In this document: positions 35,183 through 44,059 of the stretch, piece by piece
How positions within the stretch are numbered: position 1 is the first letter of the stretch
How the letters are laid out: every line of letters begins with the position of its first letter
Source of the DNA: Paenibacillus sp. YYML68
GTDB taxonomy: Bacteria; Bacillota; Bacilli; Paenibacillales; NBRC-103111
NCBI RefSeq assembly: GCF_027923405.1
Contig: NZ_BQYI01000001.1
Coordinates: 1,590,501-1,654,500, forward strand
Length of the DNA: 64,000 bases
Reading direction: 5' to 3'
Translations under genes and position numbers: made by a program
Notes under the pieces: generated by a model
Seen by the model: only the letters and a program-made list of their open reading frames with translations
Told to the model about the DNA's origin: nothing
Database searches by the model: none

Positions 35183-36817
35183 CATGACCTATGCACTTCG
35201 TGGTAAGGTCTGGTAGTTTATCGGATGATGCGCAACCCAAAGAACCATCCGATAATGCTCCGGCCAAAATAAATCAATAAGTCTTGCAAACTGCTGTACA
35301 TGTGTGTCACAATCGATGTAGATTCGCTGTTGCCCTTTGTGGTGTGACATGCGGACCTGACAACGAGTGTGGAAGAGGCCACGAACCATTTCGCCGTGGG
35401 TGTAGCCTTCATCACTCGTTTTTTCTTTGTTTAATTCGTATAGAGCAACGGACAGCAACGTTTCGGCCGTAAACAATAATTCGAAGTGTGCATGGTGATG
35501 GGCTTCAGTTTCGGAATGACACTTCTCCAAGGCGAGCTCCTGCTTGGCCGTTCGGAAAAACACCTCGATCCGCCAACGCTTCACGTAAGTACGCAAGGCT
35601 TCTTCAGGCGCATCGAAGCGGTTGCTGATGAGCAGGTAGGCACCCTTGTAAGTCGCGGGGGCTTCCTCCTCCGTCTCGAGCAACTCGGAATCATCTTCCT
35701 TTAAGCGCATGGCGGCTACAGCGGCAATTTGTACATAGCGCTGCTTGTTGACTTGCTTGCCTCTGCGGTTCGTTACAGGATGAGGCTGCTTCATGTAGAT
35801 GTCAGGAATCGCAAGCGAAACCAGTCCTGACGCACCCTCGGCAACCAACTGGCCGTACACTTCCCGAATGAGCATGATCGGGGTCACAGGAACGTACCGC
35901 TCCCTGCCCGTGTAAGGCTCGATGACCTTACGAAATAATGCCGTGTTGCGTTTAGCCTTCGTTACCCAGTCAAATTGATGCTTTTCGAGAAAGGCGAAAA
36001 AGCCTTTACACAAGTACCAGCGGTCCATCGCAACCCAAAGACGGCAGGTCGCCGATTCGCGCAGCATCAAGAGCATTTGCTTAGCCAAATCGATCTTCGA
36101 CAAGCCTTCGTTCTTCTGCTCAGACTTGTGCCATACGCGGTAAAACAACGGATATTCAAGTCCGCCTTGAAGTACGGCCTGAACAACGACCACATTCATC
36201 GCCCACACATAAGTCTTCTTAGACGAATCATACAACCAGCTCAAAAAAGGAAGCTGCTTGGCATAAGGATGAGCTAGATGCGTATCATCCAGATTGATCA
36301 CATCCCCATCCTGCAGACGAGTGACTTCATCCTGCTGAAGCCGCGCTACTCGCTTTTTGCCAAAGGTAGTCCATGCGAAGGAGTTGGAGAGAAACCGACT
36401 CATCGTGTACTGAGCGAGCTTCCATGGCTGAAACATCACTTTAAGAAGCGCATCCTGCTCGGCCAGTCTCGCCATCTGAACGACAGACGAGCAGTTACTG
36501 ACAAGGCCGATCACATAGAGAAAGCAGATGAGCCAGGACGGAGTACCACTTCGTTTCATCATACCGGATTGTGTGAGCAGCAGGGAAAGGTCAAACCGCT
36601 CCCACAAGCTTTTTAGTATGGGTGCGCCTGCGCACTCTCCATGGTTTAATTGTTTGAATCTCGGTTTTTGTAACGCTGACATTGGAAAACCACCTGTTAT
36701 CTAGAAGATATACCTCGTGAAAAGGTATTCTTCGCAATTATTAGGCCGTTTTTCAAAAGTCAAGTTTTTTTTGGATTGGGATGCTACCAGTTAATTACTT
36801 CAACTGCATAGGTCATG
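35183..36817 (-). mobile_element. Complete IS4-family insertion sequence, 1635 bp
   Basis: The ends carry a 13-bp perfect terminal inverted repeat: CATGACCTATGCA at 35183-35195 and TGCATAGGTCATG at 36805-36817. The flanks share the direct repeat TATGTT (35177-35182 and 36818-36823), consistent with a target duplication. The element encodes one intact transposase on the minus strand. It lies between the ATPase partner gene and the yhbH terminator and breaks no recognisable gene. Confidence 0.88.
35189..36682 (-). CDS. IS4-family DDE transposase
   Basis: This 497-residue protein has INLDDTHLAH (first Asp, about residue 131), VAMDRWYL (second Asp, about 220) and the YREK-type signature YVKRWRIEVFFRTAKQEL with the catalytic Glu (about 370). 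The frame is full length and unbroken, so the element may be active. AGGTGG precedes the ATG. The 3' end reaches into the left terminal repeat. Confidence 0.92.
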   Translation of the reverse strand: MSALQKPRFKQLNHGECAGAPILKSLWERFDLSLLLTQSGMMKRSGTPSWLICFLYVIGLVSNCSSVVQMARLAEQDALLKVMFQPWKLAQYTMSRFLSNSFAWTTFGKKRVARLQQDEVTRLQDGDVINLDDTHLAHPYAKQLPFLSWLYDSSKKTYVWAMNVVVVQAVLQGGLEYPLFYRVWHKSEQKNEGLSKIDLAKQMLLMLRESATCRLWVAMDRWYLCKGFFAFLEKHQFDWVTKAKRNTALFRKVIEPYTGRERYVPVTPIMLIREVYGQLVAEGASGLVSLAIPDIYMKQPHPVTNRRGKQVNKQRYVQIAAVAAMRLKEDDSELLETEEEAPATYKGAYLLISNRFDAPEEALRTYVKRWRIEVFFRTAKQELALEKCHSETEAHHHAHFELLFTAETLLSVALYELNKEKTSDEGYTHGEMVRGLFHTRCQVRMSHHKGQQRIYIDCDTHVQQFARLIDLFWPEHYRMVLWVAHHPINYQTLPRSA

Positions 36818-36835
36818 TATGTTCTATCCACGGAC

Positions 36836-36861
36836 AAAAAGAGGGCTTGCGCCCTCTTTTC
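36836..36861 (-). terminator. Bidirectional terminator downstream of yhbH
   Basis: AAAAGAGGGC and GCCCTCTTTT form a perfect 10-bp stem with a TTGC loop, with A and T runs on both sides. It ends yhbH on the minus strand. Confidence 0.82.
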
Positions 36862-36896
36862 CACCCCCACAGCTCTCATTTAATCTTCACCCCACC

Positions 36897-38057
36897 TTAC
36901 CTCGCCGCGATACCGTCCTTCTTCGGGAAAAACGTCCGCAGCGCCTTGTACACCTCGCCCTTCTCGCGGATGACGTAGTGAACGAACTTCGGATCGTGCA
37001 GGTTGCGGTAGGCCGACATGAGCGTGCTGCTGCGGTTGTATTGGTTCACCTCGCCGTAGCCGAACAGGTTGCTGCGCTTGATGAGCTCGCCGATCAGCTT
37101 GACGCATTTCTCGTTGTCGGAGGTCAGGTTGTCGCCGTCGGAGAAGTGGAACGGGTAGATGTTGTAGCGGCTCGGGGCGTACTTGCGGTCGATCAGCTCG
37201 AGCGCCAGCTGGTAGGCCGATGAGCAGATCGTGCCACCGCTCTCGCCCTTCGTGAAGAACTCCTCCTCCGTCACGACCTTTGCCTCCGTATGGTGCGCGA
37301 TGAAGACGATCTCGACGTGCTCGTACTTCGTGCGCAGGAAGCGGGTCATCCAGAAGAAGAAGCTGCGGGCAATATATTTCTCGAACGAGCCCATCGAACC
37401 AGATGTATCCATCATTGCTAAAATAAGTGCATTCGACTGTGGCGTCACCTTCTCCTCCCACGTGCGGAAGCGCAGGTCGTCCGGGCTAATGCCGTGAATG
37501 CCGGGTGAGCCCTCGCGCGCGTTGCGGCGCAGATTCTCGAGAATGGTCCGCTTCTTGTCGATGTTGGACATAATGCCCTTCTTGCGCACATCGTTGAAGA
37601 TGATCTCCTTGCTGATGACGTTCTCCTTCTCCTTCTGCTCGAGGTTCGGCAGCTCCAGCTCCTCGAACAGCAGCGCCTCCAGCTTCTCCATCTCGACCTC
37701 AGCGTCGTAGTAGTCCTCGCCGGGCTGGTCGCCGGCTTCGCCCTTGCCCTTGCCGGGGCCTTGCGAGGCTTGCGGATCAACGCCCAGCACATCGCCGACC
37801 TGCGAGTCGCCATCGCCTTGGCCGACATGCTTGCTCTTGTTGTAGTTATAGCGGAAGCGGTACTCGTCGAGACTGCGGATCGGCACCTTGACGATCTGCT
37901 TGCCGTCGTTCATGATGATGCTCTCGTCGGTGACGAGGTCAGGCAGGTTCTGCTTGATCGCGTCGCGCACCTTCTCCTGATGGCGGGTCTGATCCTGGAA
38001 GCCCTTGCGGTGAAGCGACCAATCCTCGCGGGATACGGTGAATAGCGGCTCTGACAT
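36897..38057 (-). CDS. yhbH: YhbH-type sporulation protein (DUF444)
   Basis: This 386-residue protein starts [19 protein letters not shown], with the DUF444 core and a von Willebrand-like MIDAS motif DTSGSMG (about residue 222). A Gly/Pro-rich acidic linker lies near 95-125. In Bacillus it belongs to the sigma-E mother-cell regulon, often with prkA and spoVR. ATG 38057 is six bases from GGAGG, while upstream codons lack a site. prkA is not next to it here: the divergent neighbour is an ABC transporter operon. Its leader shares a GAATATATT...TTACAA element with the spoVR leader. Confidence 0.92.
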   Translation of the reverse strand: MSEPLFTVSREDWSLHRKGFQDQTRHQEKVRDAIKQNLPDLVTDESIIMNDGKQIVKVPIRSLDEYRFRYNYNKSKHVGQGDGDSQVGDVLGVDPQASQGPGKGKGEAGDQPGEDYYDAEVEMEKLEALLFEELELPNLEQKEKENVISKEIIFNDVRKKGIMSNIDKKRTILENLRRNAREGSPGIHGISPDDLRFRTWEEKVTPQSNALILAMMDTSGSMGSFEKYIARSFFFWMTRFLRTKYEHVEIVFIAHHTEAKVVTEEEFFTKGESGGTICSSAYQLALELIDRKYAPSRYNIYPFHFSDGDNLTSDNEKCVKLIGELIKRSNLFGYGEVNQYNRSSTLMSAYRNLHDPKFVHYVIREKGEVYKALRTFFPKKDGIAAR

Positions 38058-38226
38058 GCGGACACCTCCGGGTTCGTGAATAGAATAGCGAAACAAGTCT
38101 TGTAACTTAAATATATTCAAGACGCCAGTGTATATGTGACGGCAAGAGATATTGCCCCGGTGCAGCTCGCACGGAGCTTGTACCCGATCACCTGAAATTC
38201 CGGGAATCGATATGAAATATGAGGCC

Positions 38227-38255
38227 TTATGCTCCGGCGGCCAGCCCGATATAAT
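38227..38255 (+). promoter_or_regulatory. Promoter of the LplABC-type transporter operon
   Basis: TTATGC and TATAAT are spaced by 17 bases, 57 bases before the first permease start. Just downstream, TGTAAG-TG-CTTACA (38262-38275) is a 6-2-6 inverted repeat that could be an operator. Confidence 0.5.
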
Positions 38256-38311
38256 CAACCTTGTAAGTGCTTACACGACTACAACATTGCTGCTCGGGAG
38301 GGAAAGCCTAT

Positions 38312-39319
38312 ATGCATGCGGAACGCAACGCCGGGCAGACGGCGCAGCCTAAGACTAAGCCGCCGCACATGCCGCCGCACATGCCGCCGCGTAGCCAGCA
38401 TCGTTCGCGGCTGCAGCTGCTAGGGCGCAAGCTCGCCTCGCAAAAAATATTGCAGGTGATGGCGCTGCTCGGGGTCGCCTGGATGATCATCTTCAACTAC
38501 ATTCCGATGTACGGACTCGTCATCGCCTTCAAGGAATTCAGCATCATCAAGTCGATCTCGGAGGCGCCGTGGGTCGGTCTCGAGCACTTCAAGGCATTCC
38601 TTGACGATGAGAATCTCGTGAACGTCATCCGCAATACGCTCGGCATGAGCCTGCTCAAGCTGTTCATCGGCTTCCCGCTGCCGATTGTGTTCGCCCTGAT
38701 GCTCAACGAGCTGCGTTCGGAGAGGTTCAAGCGTACGGTGCAGACGATCTCGTACTTGCCGCACTTCTTGTCCTGGGTCATTCTCGGCGGCATTCTGACG
38801 ACGTGGCTGGCTGATGTCGGCATCATCAACAGTCTGCTGATGGCGCTGCACGTCATTGACGAGCCGATCAGCTACCTCGCGGAGCCGTCGTACTTCTGGG
38901 GCATCGTCGTCAGCTCGGACATCTGGAAGGAGCTCGGCTGGTCAGCGATTATCTACTTAGCAGCGATCTCGGCCGTATCGCCGGAGCTGTATGAGGCCGC
39001 GACGATGGACGGGGCCGGACGACTGCAGAAGATGTGGTACGTGACGCTGCCGATGATCAAGGGAACGATCACGATCTTGTTCATTCTCGCGGTCAGCGCG
39101 ATTCTGAACTCGAACTTCGACCAGATCTTCGTGCTGCGCAACAAGCTGAACGAGTCGGCGAGCAGCGTCATCGACATCTACGTATACCAGACCGGTATTA
39201 CGATGAGCCGCTACTCGTACGCGACAGCCGTCGGCTTATTGAAGGCCGTCATCGCCTTCTTTCTGCTGCTCACAGCGAACTACGTGACGAAGAAGGTTAA
39301 CGGCACGTCATTATTTTAA
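38312..39319 (+). CDS. LplB-type sugar ABC transporter permease
   Basis: This ~335-residue permease has six predicted helices and the EAAxxDGA-type loop YEAATMDGAGRLQKMWYVTLPMI that contacts the ATPase. It belongs to the LplB/YtcP-like group that imports complex polysaccharide-derived oligosaccharides. The N-terminus has a short His/Pro-rich PPHMPPHMPP repeat of unknown meaning. ATG 38312 follows GGGAGGG. It is 12 bases before the second permease gene. No ATPase gene is present; this group usually shares MsmX-type ATPases encoded elsewhere. Confidence 0.9.
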   Translation: MHAERNAGQTAQPKTKPPHMPPHMPPRSQHRSRLQLLGRKLASQKILQVMALLGVAWMIIFNYIPMYGLVIAFKEFSIIKSISEAPWVGLEHFKAFLDDENLVNVIRNTLGMSLLKLFIGFPLPIVFALMLNELRSERFKRTVQTISYLPHFLSWVILGGILTTWLADVGIINSLLMALHVIDEPISYLAEPSYFWGIVVSSDIWKELGWSAIIYLAAISAVSPELYEAATMDGAGRLQKMWYVTLPMIKGTITILFILAVSAILNSNFDQIFVLRNKLNESASSVIDIYVYQTGITMSRYSYATAVGLLKAVIAFFLLLTANYVTKKVNGTSLF

Positions 39320-39331
39320 CGAGGAACAGAG

Positions 39332-40231
39332 GTGACATCTGCTATGCTGCGCTTACATCGAAGGACGGCGGGGGAAGCTGTATTCGATCTGTGGAATACG
39401 ACGGTCATGCTGCTCGTCTGCTTCATCATGCTATACCCGATCTGGTACGTGCTTATACAATCGTTCAATGAAGGCAAGGATGCAATGCAGGGAGGCATCT
39501 ATTGGTGGCCCCGTCTGTTCAGTCTTGAGAATTACGACGCCGTCTTCACGAACAGCGGCATCATGCAGGCGATGTGGATCACGATCGCCAAGACCGTAGT
39601 CGGCACCGTCGTCCACGTGCTATTCACCGCTATGGTCGCCTACGCGTTATCGCGGCAGGAGCTGGTCGGGCGCAAGCTCTATATGGTGCTCGGCACGGTG
39701 ACGATGTTTTTCAACGGGGGACTGATACCGACTTACCTGCTCATCCGCGACCTCGGACTCCTGGATACGTTCTGGGTATATATCATACCGGTCATGTTCA
39801 GCTTCTTCGATCTCATTATATTCCTGACGTTCTTCCGGGAGATTCCAGCCGCTCTCGTCGAGGCGGCCCATATGGATGGCGCGAACGACTTCGTCATCTT
39901 CTACCGCATCATTATTCCGGTATCGATGCCTGTCGTCGCGACGATCGCGCTGTTCCACGGCGTGTACCAATGGAACGACTACTTCGCCGGCGTCATCTAT
40001 GTGAACAACCAGGAGCTGCAGCCGATTCAGACGTATCTGTACCGCATTGTCGCACAGTCGGGGACGAGCCAGATCGCGAATGCAGCGGCCGGAGGCATTA
40101 ACAAGACCGTCACCTCGCAGTCGATCAAGATGGCGACGATGGTCGTCACGACGGTGCCGATTGTACTGATCTATCCATTCCTGCAAAAGTACTTCGTCAA
40201 AGGCTTCATGATCGGCTCGATCAAGGGCTAG
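39332..40231 (+). CDS. LplC/YtcP-type sugar ABC transporter permease
   Basis: This 299-residue permease has six helices and VEAAHMDGANDFVIFYRIIIPVSMP as the coupling loop. It pairs with the LplB-type permease to form the membrane channel. GTG 39332 lies five bases from GAGGAA; ATG 39344 is an alternative. The solute-binding protein gene follows after 51 bases. Confidence 0.9.
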   Translation: MTSAMLRLHRRTAGEAVFDLWNTTVMLLVCFIMLYPIWYVLIQSFNEGKDAMQGGIYWWPRLFSLENYDAVFTNSGIMQAMWITIAKTVVGTVVHVLFTAMVAYALSRQELVGRKLYMVLGTVTMFFNGGLIPTYLLIRDLGLLDTFWVYIIPVMFSFFDLIIFLTFFREIPAALVEAAHMDGANDFVIFYRIIIPVSMPVVATIALFHGVYQWNDYFAGVIYVNNQELQPIQTYLYRIVAQSGTSQIANAAAGGINKTVTSQSIKMATMVVTTVPIVLIYPFLQKYFVKGFMIGSIKG

Positions 40232-40282
40232 CTGTACCTGTAACTCACACCTCAACACAATCAGGAGAAAAGGGGTATTCCG

Positions 40283-41974
40283 ATGACAATACTTAACAAT
40301 AATAAAAAGCTGCTCCCGCTAACCGTTGCGCTCGCCATGACCTTCACGACTGCTGCCTGCACAAGCCCATCCGGCTCAGAGCCGAAGGAAGGGCAGTCTA
40401 CCGACAAGCCGAAGCAGGATGCGGTTCAGGTCGATCCGAACTCGCCGGGCTGGAAGGCCGATACGTCCCCGATTACGTTCGACTGGTACTTGAACTTCTC
40501 TTGGTTCCCGAACAAGTGGGGTGTGGATGCGACGAGCCAATATGTGACGAAGAAGACGGGTGTCAACATTAACTTCATCGTCCCGGCTGGCAACGAGAAC
40601 GAGAAGCTGAACACGATGATCGCCTCTGGTAAGCTGCCGGACCTCATTACGCTGGGCTGGTGGGAGGATGCGGTCAAGAAGATGGTCGAGGGCGGACTCG
40701 TTCTGCCGCTCGACGAGCTGGCGAAGCAGTACGACCCGTACTTCATCAAGGTCGCTGACCCGGCGAAGGTGTCGTGGTTCTCGCAGCCGGACGGTCATCT
40801 GTACGGCTATCCGAACGCGTCGGCCTCGCCGAAGGACTATGAGAAGTATGGTGAGAATTTCGTCGGCAACCAGACGCTGGTCGTGCGCAAGGATATGTAT
40901 GAGGCGCTGGGCAAGCCGGACCTGCGTACGCCGGAGGGCTTCCTCGATGCGCTGAAGGCGGCGAAGCAGAAGTTCCCGGAGGTGAACGGGCAGCCGCTTA
41001 TTCCGATCGGTTTCCATGAATTTACAGATACGGGCAATGCGTCGTTCTCGGATAACCAGCAGTACAGCTCGATGCTGCAGAACTTCCTCGCTATCCCGAT
41101 GGAGAAGGATGGCAAGATGTACGACCGCGAGACAGACCCGGAGTACATCCGCTGGCTGAAGACGTTCCGCAAGGCGAACGAGCTCGGTCTGATCGCGAAG
41201 GATGTGTTCATCGACAAGCGCTCGCAGATGGAGGAGAAGGCGGCGCAGGGACGTTACTTCGCGATGTTCTACCAGCGCACAGACTTTGCCGCGGCGCAGA
41301 ACGCGCTCTATGCGAAGGACCCGAACTCGGTCTACATCGCCGTAGACGGACCGGCGAACGCGAAGCTTGACCCGCCGACCATCCCGGGACCAGGCATCTC
41401 CGGCTGGACCGTGACGCTCATCTCGAAGGACGTCAAGGATAAGGCGCGGGCGATCCGCTTCCTCAGCTACCTGATGAGCGAGGAGGGCGTGAAGGATCTG
41501 TACCTCGGTGAGAAGGGCGTATCGTGGGATACGATCGATGGCAAGGATACGTTCAAGCCGGAGGTATGGGAGCTGATGAACAAGGACCGCAACGCCTTCG
41601 ACAAGAAGTACGGCTCGTCGTGGACGTTCTGGATGCTGATGGACAACAATATGCAGCTGCAGTGGCAGAAGCCGACGCCTGAGCCGTTCAAGCAGCTGGA
41701 GGATTGGACGAAGGGCAAGCTGAAGAACTTCTCGCCTTACGACCAGACGGTGCCGAGCGGCACAGGTGCGGAAGGGCTCGCCGCGAGCAAGATTGCTCAA
41801 GTATGGGGCAAGGCGCTGCCGAAGCTGCTGCTCGCGAAGTCGGATGCCGAGTTCGATCAGCTGTTCGACAAATATGTGAAGGACCGCGAAGCAGCCGGCT
41901 TCGCGAAGATGATGGAATACCGCAATAAGGCTTACGGTGAGAATAAGAAGAAGCTGGAGCAGTTTATGAAATAG
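40283..41974 (+). CDS. LplA-type extracellular solute-binding lipoprotein
   Basis: This 563-residue protein has a lipoprotein signal with TAAC lipobox (Cys 26) and the extended family-1 binding-protein fold. Marks include NKWGVDATSQYVTKKTGV, KLPDLITLGWW, YGYPN and a C-terminal SKIAQVWGKALPKLL helix. At over 500 residues it fits LplA/YtcQ-like receptors for oligosaccharides, not monosaccharide receptors. It delivers ligand to the two upstream permeases. A terminator separates it from the regulatory genes. Confidence 0.9.
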   Translation: MTILNNNKKLLPLTVALAMTFTTAACTSPSGSEPKEGQSTDKPKQDAVQVDPNSPGWKADTSPITFDWYLNFSWFPNKWGVDATSQYVTKKTGVNINFIVPAGNENEKLNTMIASGKLPDLITLGWWEDAVKKMVEGGLVLPLDELAKQYDPYFIKVADPAKVSWFSQPDGHLYGYPNASASPKDYEKYGENFVGNQTLVVRKDMYEALGKPDLRTPEGFLDALKAAKQKFPEVNGQPLIPIGFHEFTDTGNASFSDNQQYSSMLQNFLAIPMEKDGKMYDRETDPEYIRWLKTFRKANELGLIAKDVFIDKRSQMEEKAAQGRYFAMFYQRTDFAAAQNALYAKDPNSVYIAVDGPANAKLDPPTIPGPGISGWTVTLISKDVKDKARAIRFLSYLMSEEGVKDLYLGEKGVSWDTIDGKDTFKPEVWELMNKDRNAFDKKYGSSWTFWMLMDNNMQLQWQKPTPEPFKQLEDWTKGKLKNFSPYDQTVPSGTGAEGLAASKIAQVWGKALPKLLLAKSDAEFDQLFDKYVKDREAAGFAKMMEYRNKAYGENKKKLEQFMK

Positions 41975-42014
41975 TTGGGGTAGAGTCCTCACACAGATGT
42001 CTACGGCTTGGTGG

Positions 42015-42053
42015 AGCCCAGGAAGTGCGATCGCAGCGCTTCCCGGGCTTTTC
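42015..42053 (+). terminator. Terminator after the solute-binding protein gene
   Basis: AGCCCAGGAAG pairs with CTTCCCGGGCT around a loop with its own TGCGATCGCA pairing, followed by TTTTCC. Confidence 0.8.
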
Positions 42054-42145
42054 CAGTTACCCAAGCGGCCGTGAAGGTTCCAATGCTGACCGATTTCCGT
42101 TACGATAGACGTACAACTCTAAGCGGCTGGAAGTGATGCTAGCTC

Positions 42146-44014
42146 ATGCTGATGAATCCATGGATCAAGCGCGTCAATGGCTGGCTGCAGCGGGCTGTCT
42201 TCTACTTCGGCAGTGTCACGCTGCGGACGAAGCTGATCTTATCTTATATTGTGATACTGCTTGTGCCTGTCATCTTGCTCTCGGCGTATGTGTTCCGAGA
42301 CTTGTACGAGAGCGCGATTGACGACATGCTCCGCAAGAACGAGTATATGCTCGAGGTAGAGCTGAACAACGTCAGACATAATGTCGAGCTGATGCAACGG
42401 ACGGCGCAGCTGGCCATATCGAATAAGAAGGTCACCGAATATGTAATGAGTAGCGAGGAGCTGGATGCGGCACAGCTTATTGCATTCCGCGAGCAGGAGA
42501 ACTCGGAGCTGATCCGCATGCACTTCAACAACCCGAATATTGCTTACATCCGCATCTTCACGAGCAATCCGTATGTGAAGGAGCTGTGGCCGATCTTCCT
42601 GTCGGAATCGCGTATCGCAGGCAAGCCGTGGTACGAGGAGGTGCTGAAGACCGGAGGCATCGAGCAATGGGTGCTTCATCCCGAGGACAACGATCTGCTC
42701 CAGCCGATTATGAAGAACGCCGACTCCATCTCCCTGCTTCGCGAGATCAGCTATGCGCAGGGGCAGCATGTCGGACTCATTGAGGTCAATATGCCGCTGG
42801 CGCACTTCTTCCCCAAGTCGTTCGGCGGGGCGGAGGATGGGCAGACGCAGACGTTCTTGGTTGACAAGGGGAGGAGGGTGTTCACGAGAGCTGAATCGGG
42901 CTTCCTCAGCCGCAGTGGCCGTGAGCTTGTACTCGACCAACTTCAAGCTCTGCCACACGCCTCGCACGGGCATTGGGAGTTCACCTTGGATGGTGTTCCA
43001 TATCTAGCCATCTACACCGAGGTCGAGGCGGTTGGCGCCTACATGGTGAACGTCGTATCGCTCCAGACGATGCACGAAGATATCGAACAGACGCGTACCC
43101 GGATGCTGCTGGTCGTCGTCCTGCTGGTCGGACTGCTGTCCGTTATTACGTATGTGCTGAATTCGTTGATATTGAAAAAGCTCCACCGGCTGCAGGATTC
43201 GATGAAGCAGGTTCGCCGCGGTCAGTTCAACGTGGAGATCGACATCCATAGCGGAGACGAGGTCGGCGAGCTGGCGCACCACTTCCGACTCATGATGCGC
43301 CGCATGAACGAGCTGATCGCCGATGCGGTGAACAAGCAGGCGGCGACGAAGGAAGCGGAGCTGAGATCGCTGAAGAATCAGATCGACTCTCACTTTTTGT
43401 ATAACACATTGGAGAATCTGAAGATGCTTGCCGAGATTGAGGCGCAGTACACGATATCCGACGCGCTGACGTCGCTCGGCGGCATGATGCGCTACAGCAT
43501 GAATTGGAGCGGCAGCTATGTTCGTCTTCAGGATGAGCTGCTTCACATTCGTAACTATATCGCGATCATGAACATCCGATATGACAATAGGCTGGTGCTG
43601 GAGCTGGACATACCGCCTGAGCTGATTGACCATGAGGTGCCGAAGATGTCGCTGCAGCCGATCGTGGAGAACGCAGTGAAGCATGGAATGAAGGAGATGC
43701 GCGAGGACGACCGCATGGTCATCTCGGTGCGAGCCTATGTGCATAGTGGGCATACCGTCATTGAGGTGATGGATCGTGGCTGCGGTATGAGCCATGAGGC
43801 GGTCGTCCTGCTGAACGAGTCGCTGGAGCTTAACGAAGTCCATACACGTTCAGGCGCTGCTGCAGAGCAGCGGGCGGAGCGTGACGGGAGCGGTATAGGT
43901 CTGCGCAACGTGCATCAGCGGATGAGACTGTATTATGGCCAGACCTGCGGTCTCAAGGTGGAGAGTGAGCAAGGTCGGTATACGAGAGTAGAGCTGCGGC
44001 TGTCTTACAGGTAG
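42146..44014 (+). CDS. YesM-type sensor histidine kinase
   Basis: This 622-residue kinase has two membrane helices (about residues 30-55 and 315-335) around a large extracytoplasmic dCache-like sensor. A HAMP domain (about 335-388) is followed by a His-kinase domain with the phosphoacceptor His in LKNQIDSHFLYNTLENLK, and an ATPase domain with VENAVKHGM and GSGIGLRNVHQRM. This is the LytS/YesM class that controls carbohydrate uptake genes. It follows the transporter operon and precedes its AraC-type regulator by 45 bases, so it probably senses the transported sugar. Confidence 0.9.
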   Translation: MLMNPWIKRVNGWLQRAVFYFGSVTLRTKLILSYIVILLVPVILLSAYVFRDLYESAIDDMLRKNEYMLEVELNNVRHNVELMQRTAQLAISNKKVTEYVMSSEELDAAQLIAFREQENSELIRMHFNNPNIAYIRIFTSNPYVKELWPIFLSESRIAGKPWYEEVLKTGGIEQWVLHPEDNDLLQPIMKNADSISLLREISYAQGQHVGLIEVNMPLAHFFPKSFGGAEDGQTQTFLVDKGRRVFTRAESGFLSRSGRELVLDQLQALPHASHGHWEFTLDGVPYLAIYTEVEAVGAYMVNVVSLQTMHEDIEQTRTRMLLVVVLLVGLLSVITYVLNSLILKKLHRLQDSMKQVRRGQFNVEIDIHSGDEVGELAHHFRLMMRRMNELIADAVNKQAATKEAELRSLKNQIDSHFLYNTLENLKMLAEIEAQYTISDALTSLGGMMRYSMNWSGSYVRLQDELLHIRNYIAIMNIRYDNRLVLELDIPPELIDHEVPKMSLQPIVENAVKHGMKEMREDDRMVISVRAYVHSGHTVIEVMDRGCGMSHEAVVLLNESLELNEVHTRSGAAAEQRAERDGSGIGLRNVHQRMRLYYGQTCGLKVESEQGRYTRVELRLSYR

Positions 44015-44059
44015 GCTCGGAGCGGCCTTTAGCATAACGGGAAGGAAGGGGGTAAGCGG

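Noticed and set aside
36819..37223. 134-codon + strand frame near yhbH
   Set aside because: It begins inside the yhbH terminator and is antisense to yhbH; no ribosome site.
32089..38130. Canonical sigma-E promoters for spoVR and yhbH
   Set aside because: No -35/-10 pair with accepted spacing could be placed convincingly in either leader; only the shared motif is reported.
40376..42064. A 562-codon open frame on the minus strand
   Set aside because: It is antisense to the solute-binding lipoprotein gene and has the same Arg/Leu/Val-rich shadow composition.
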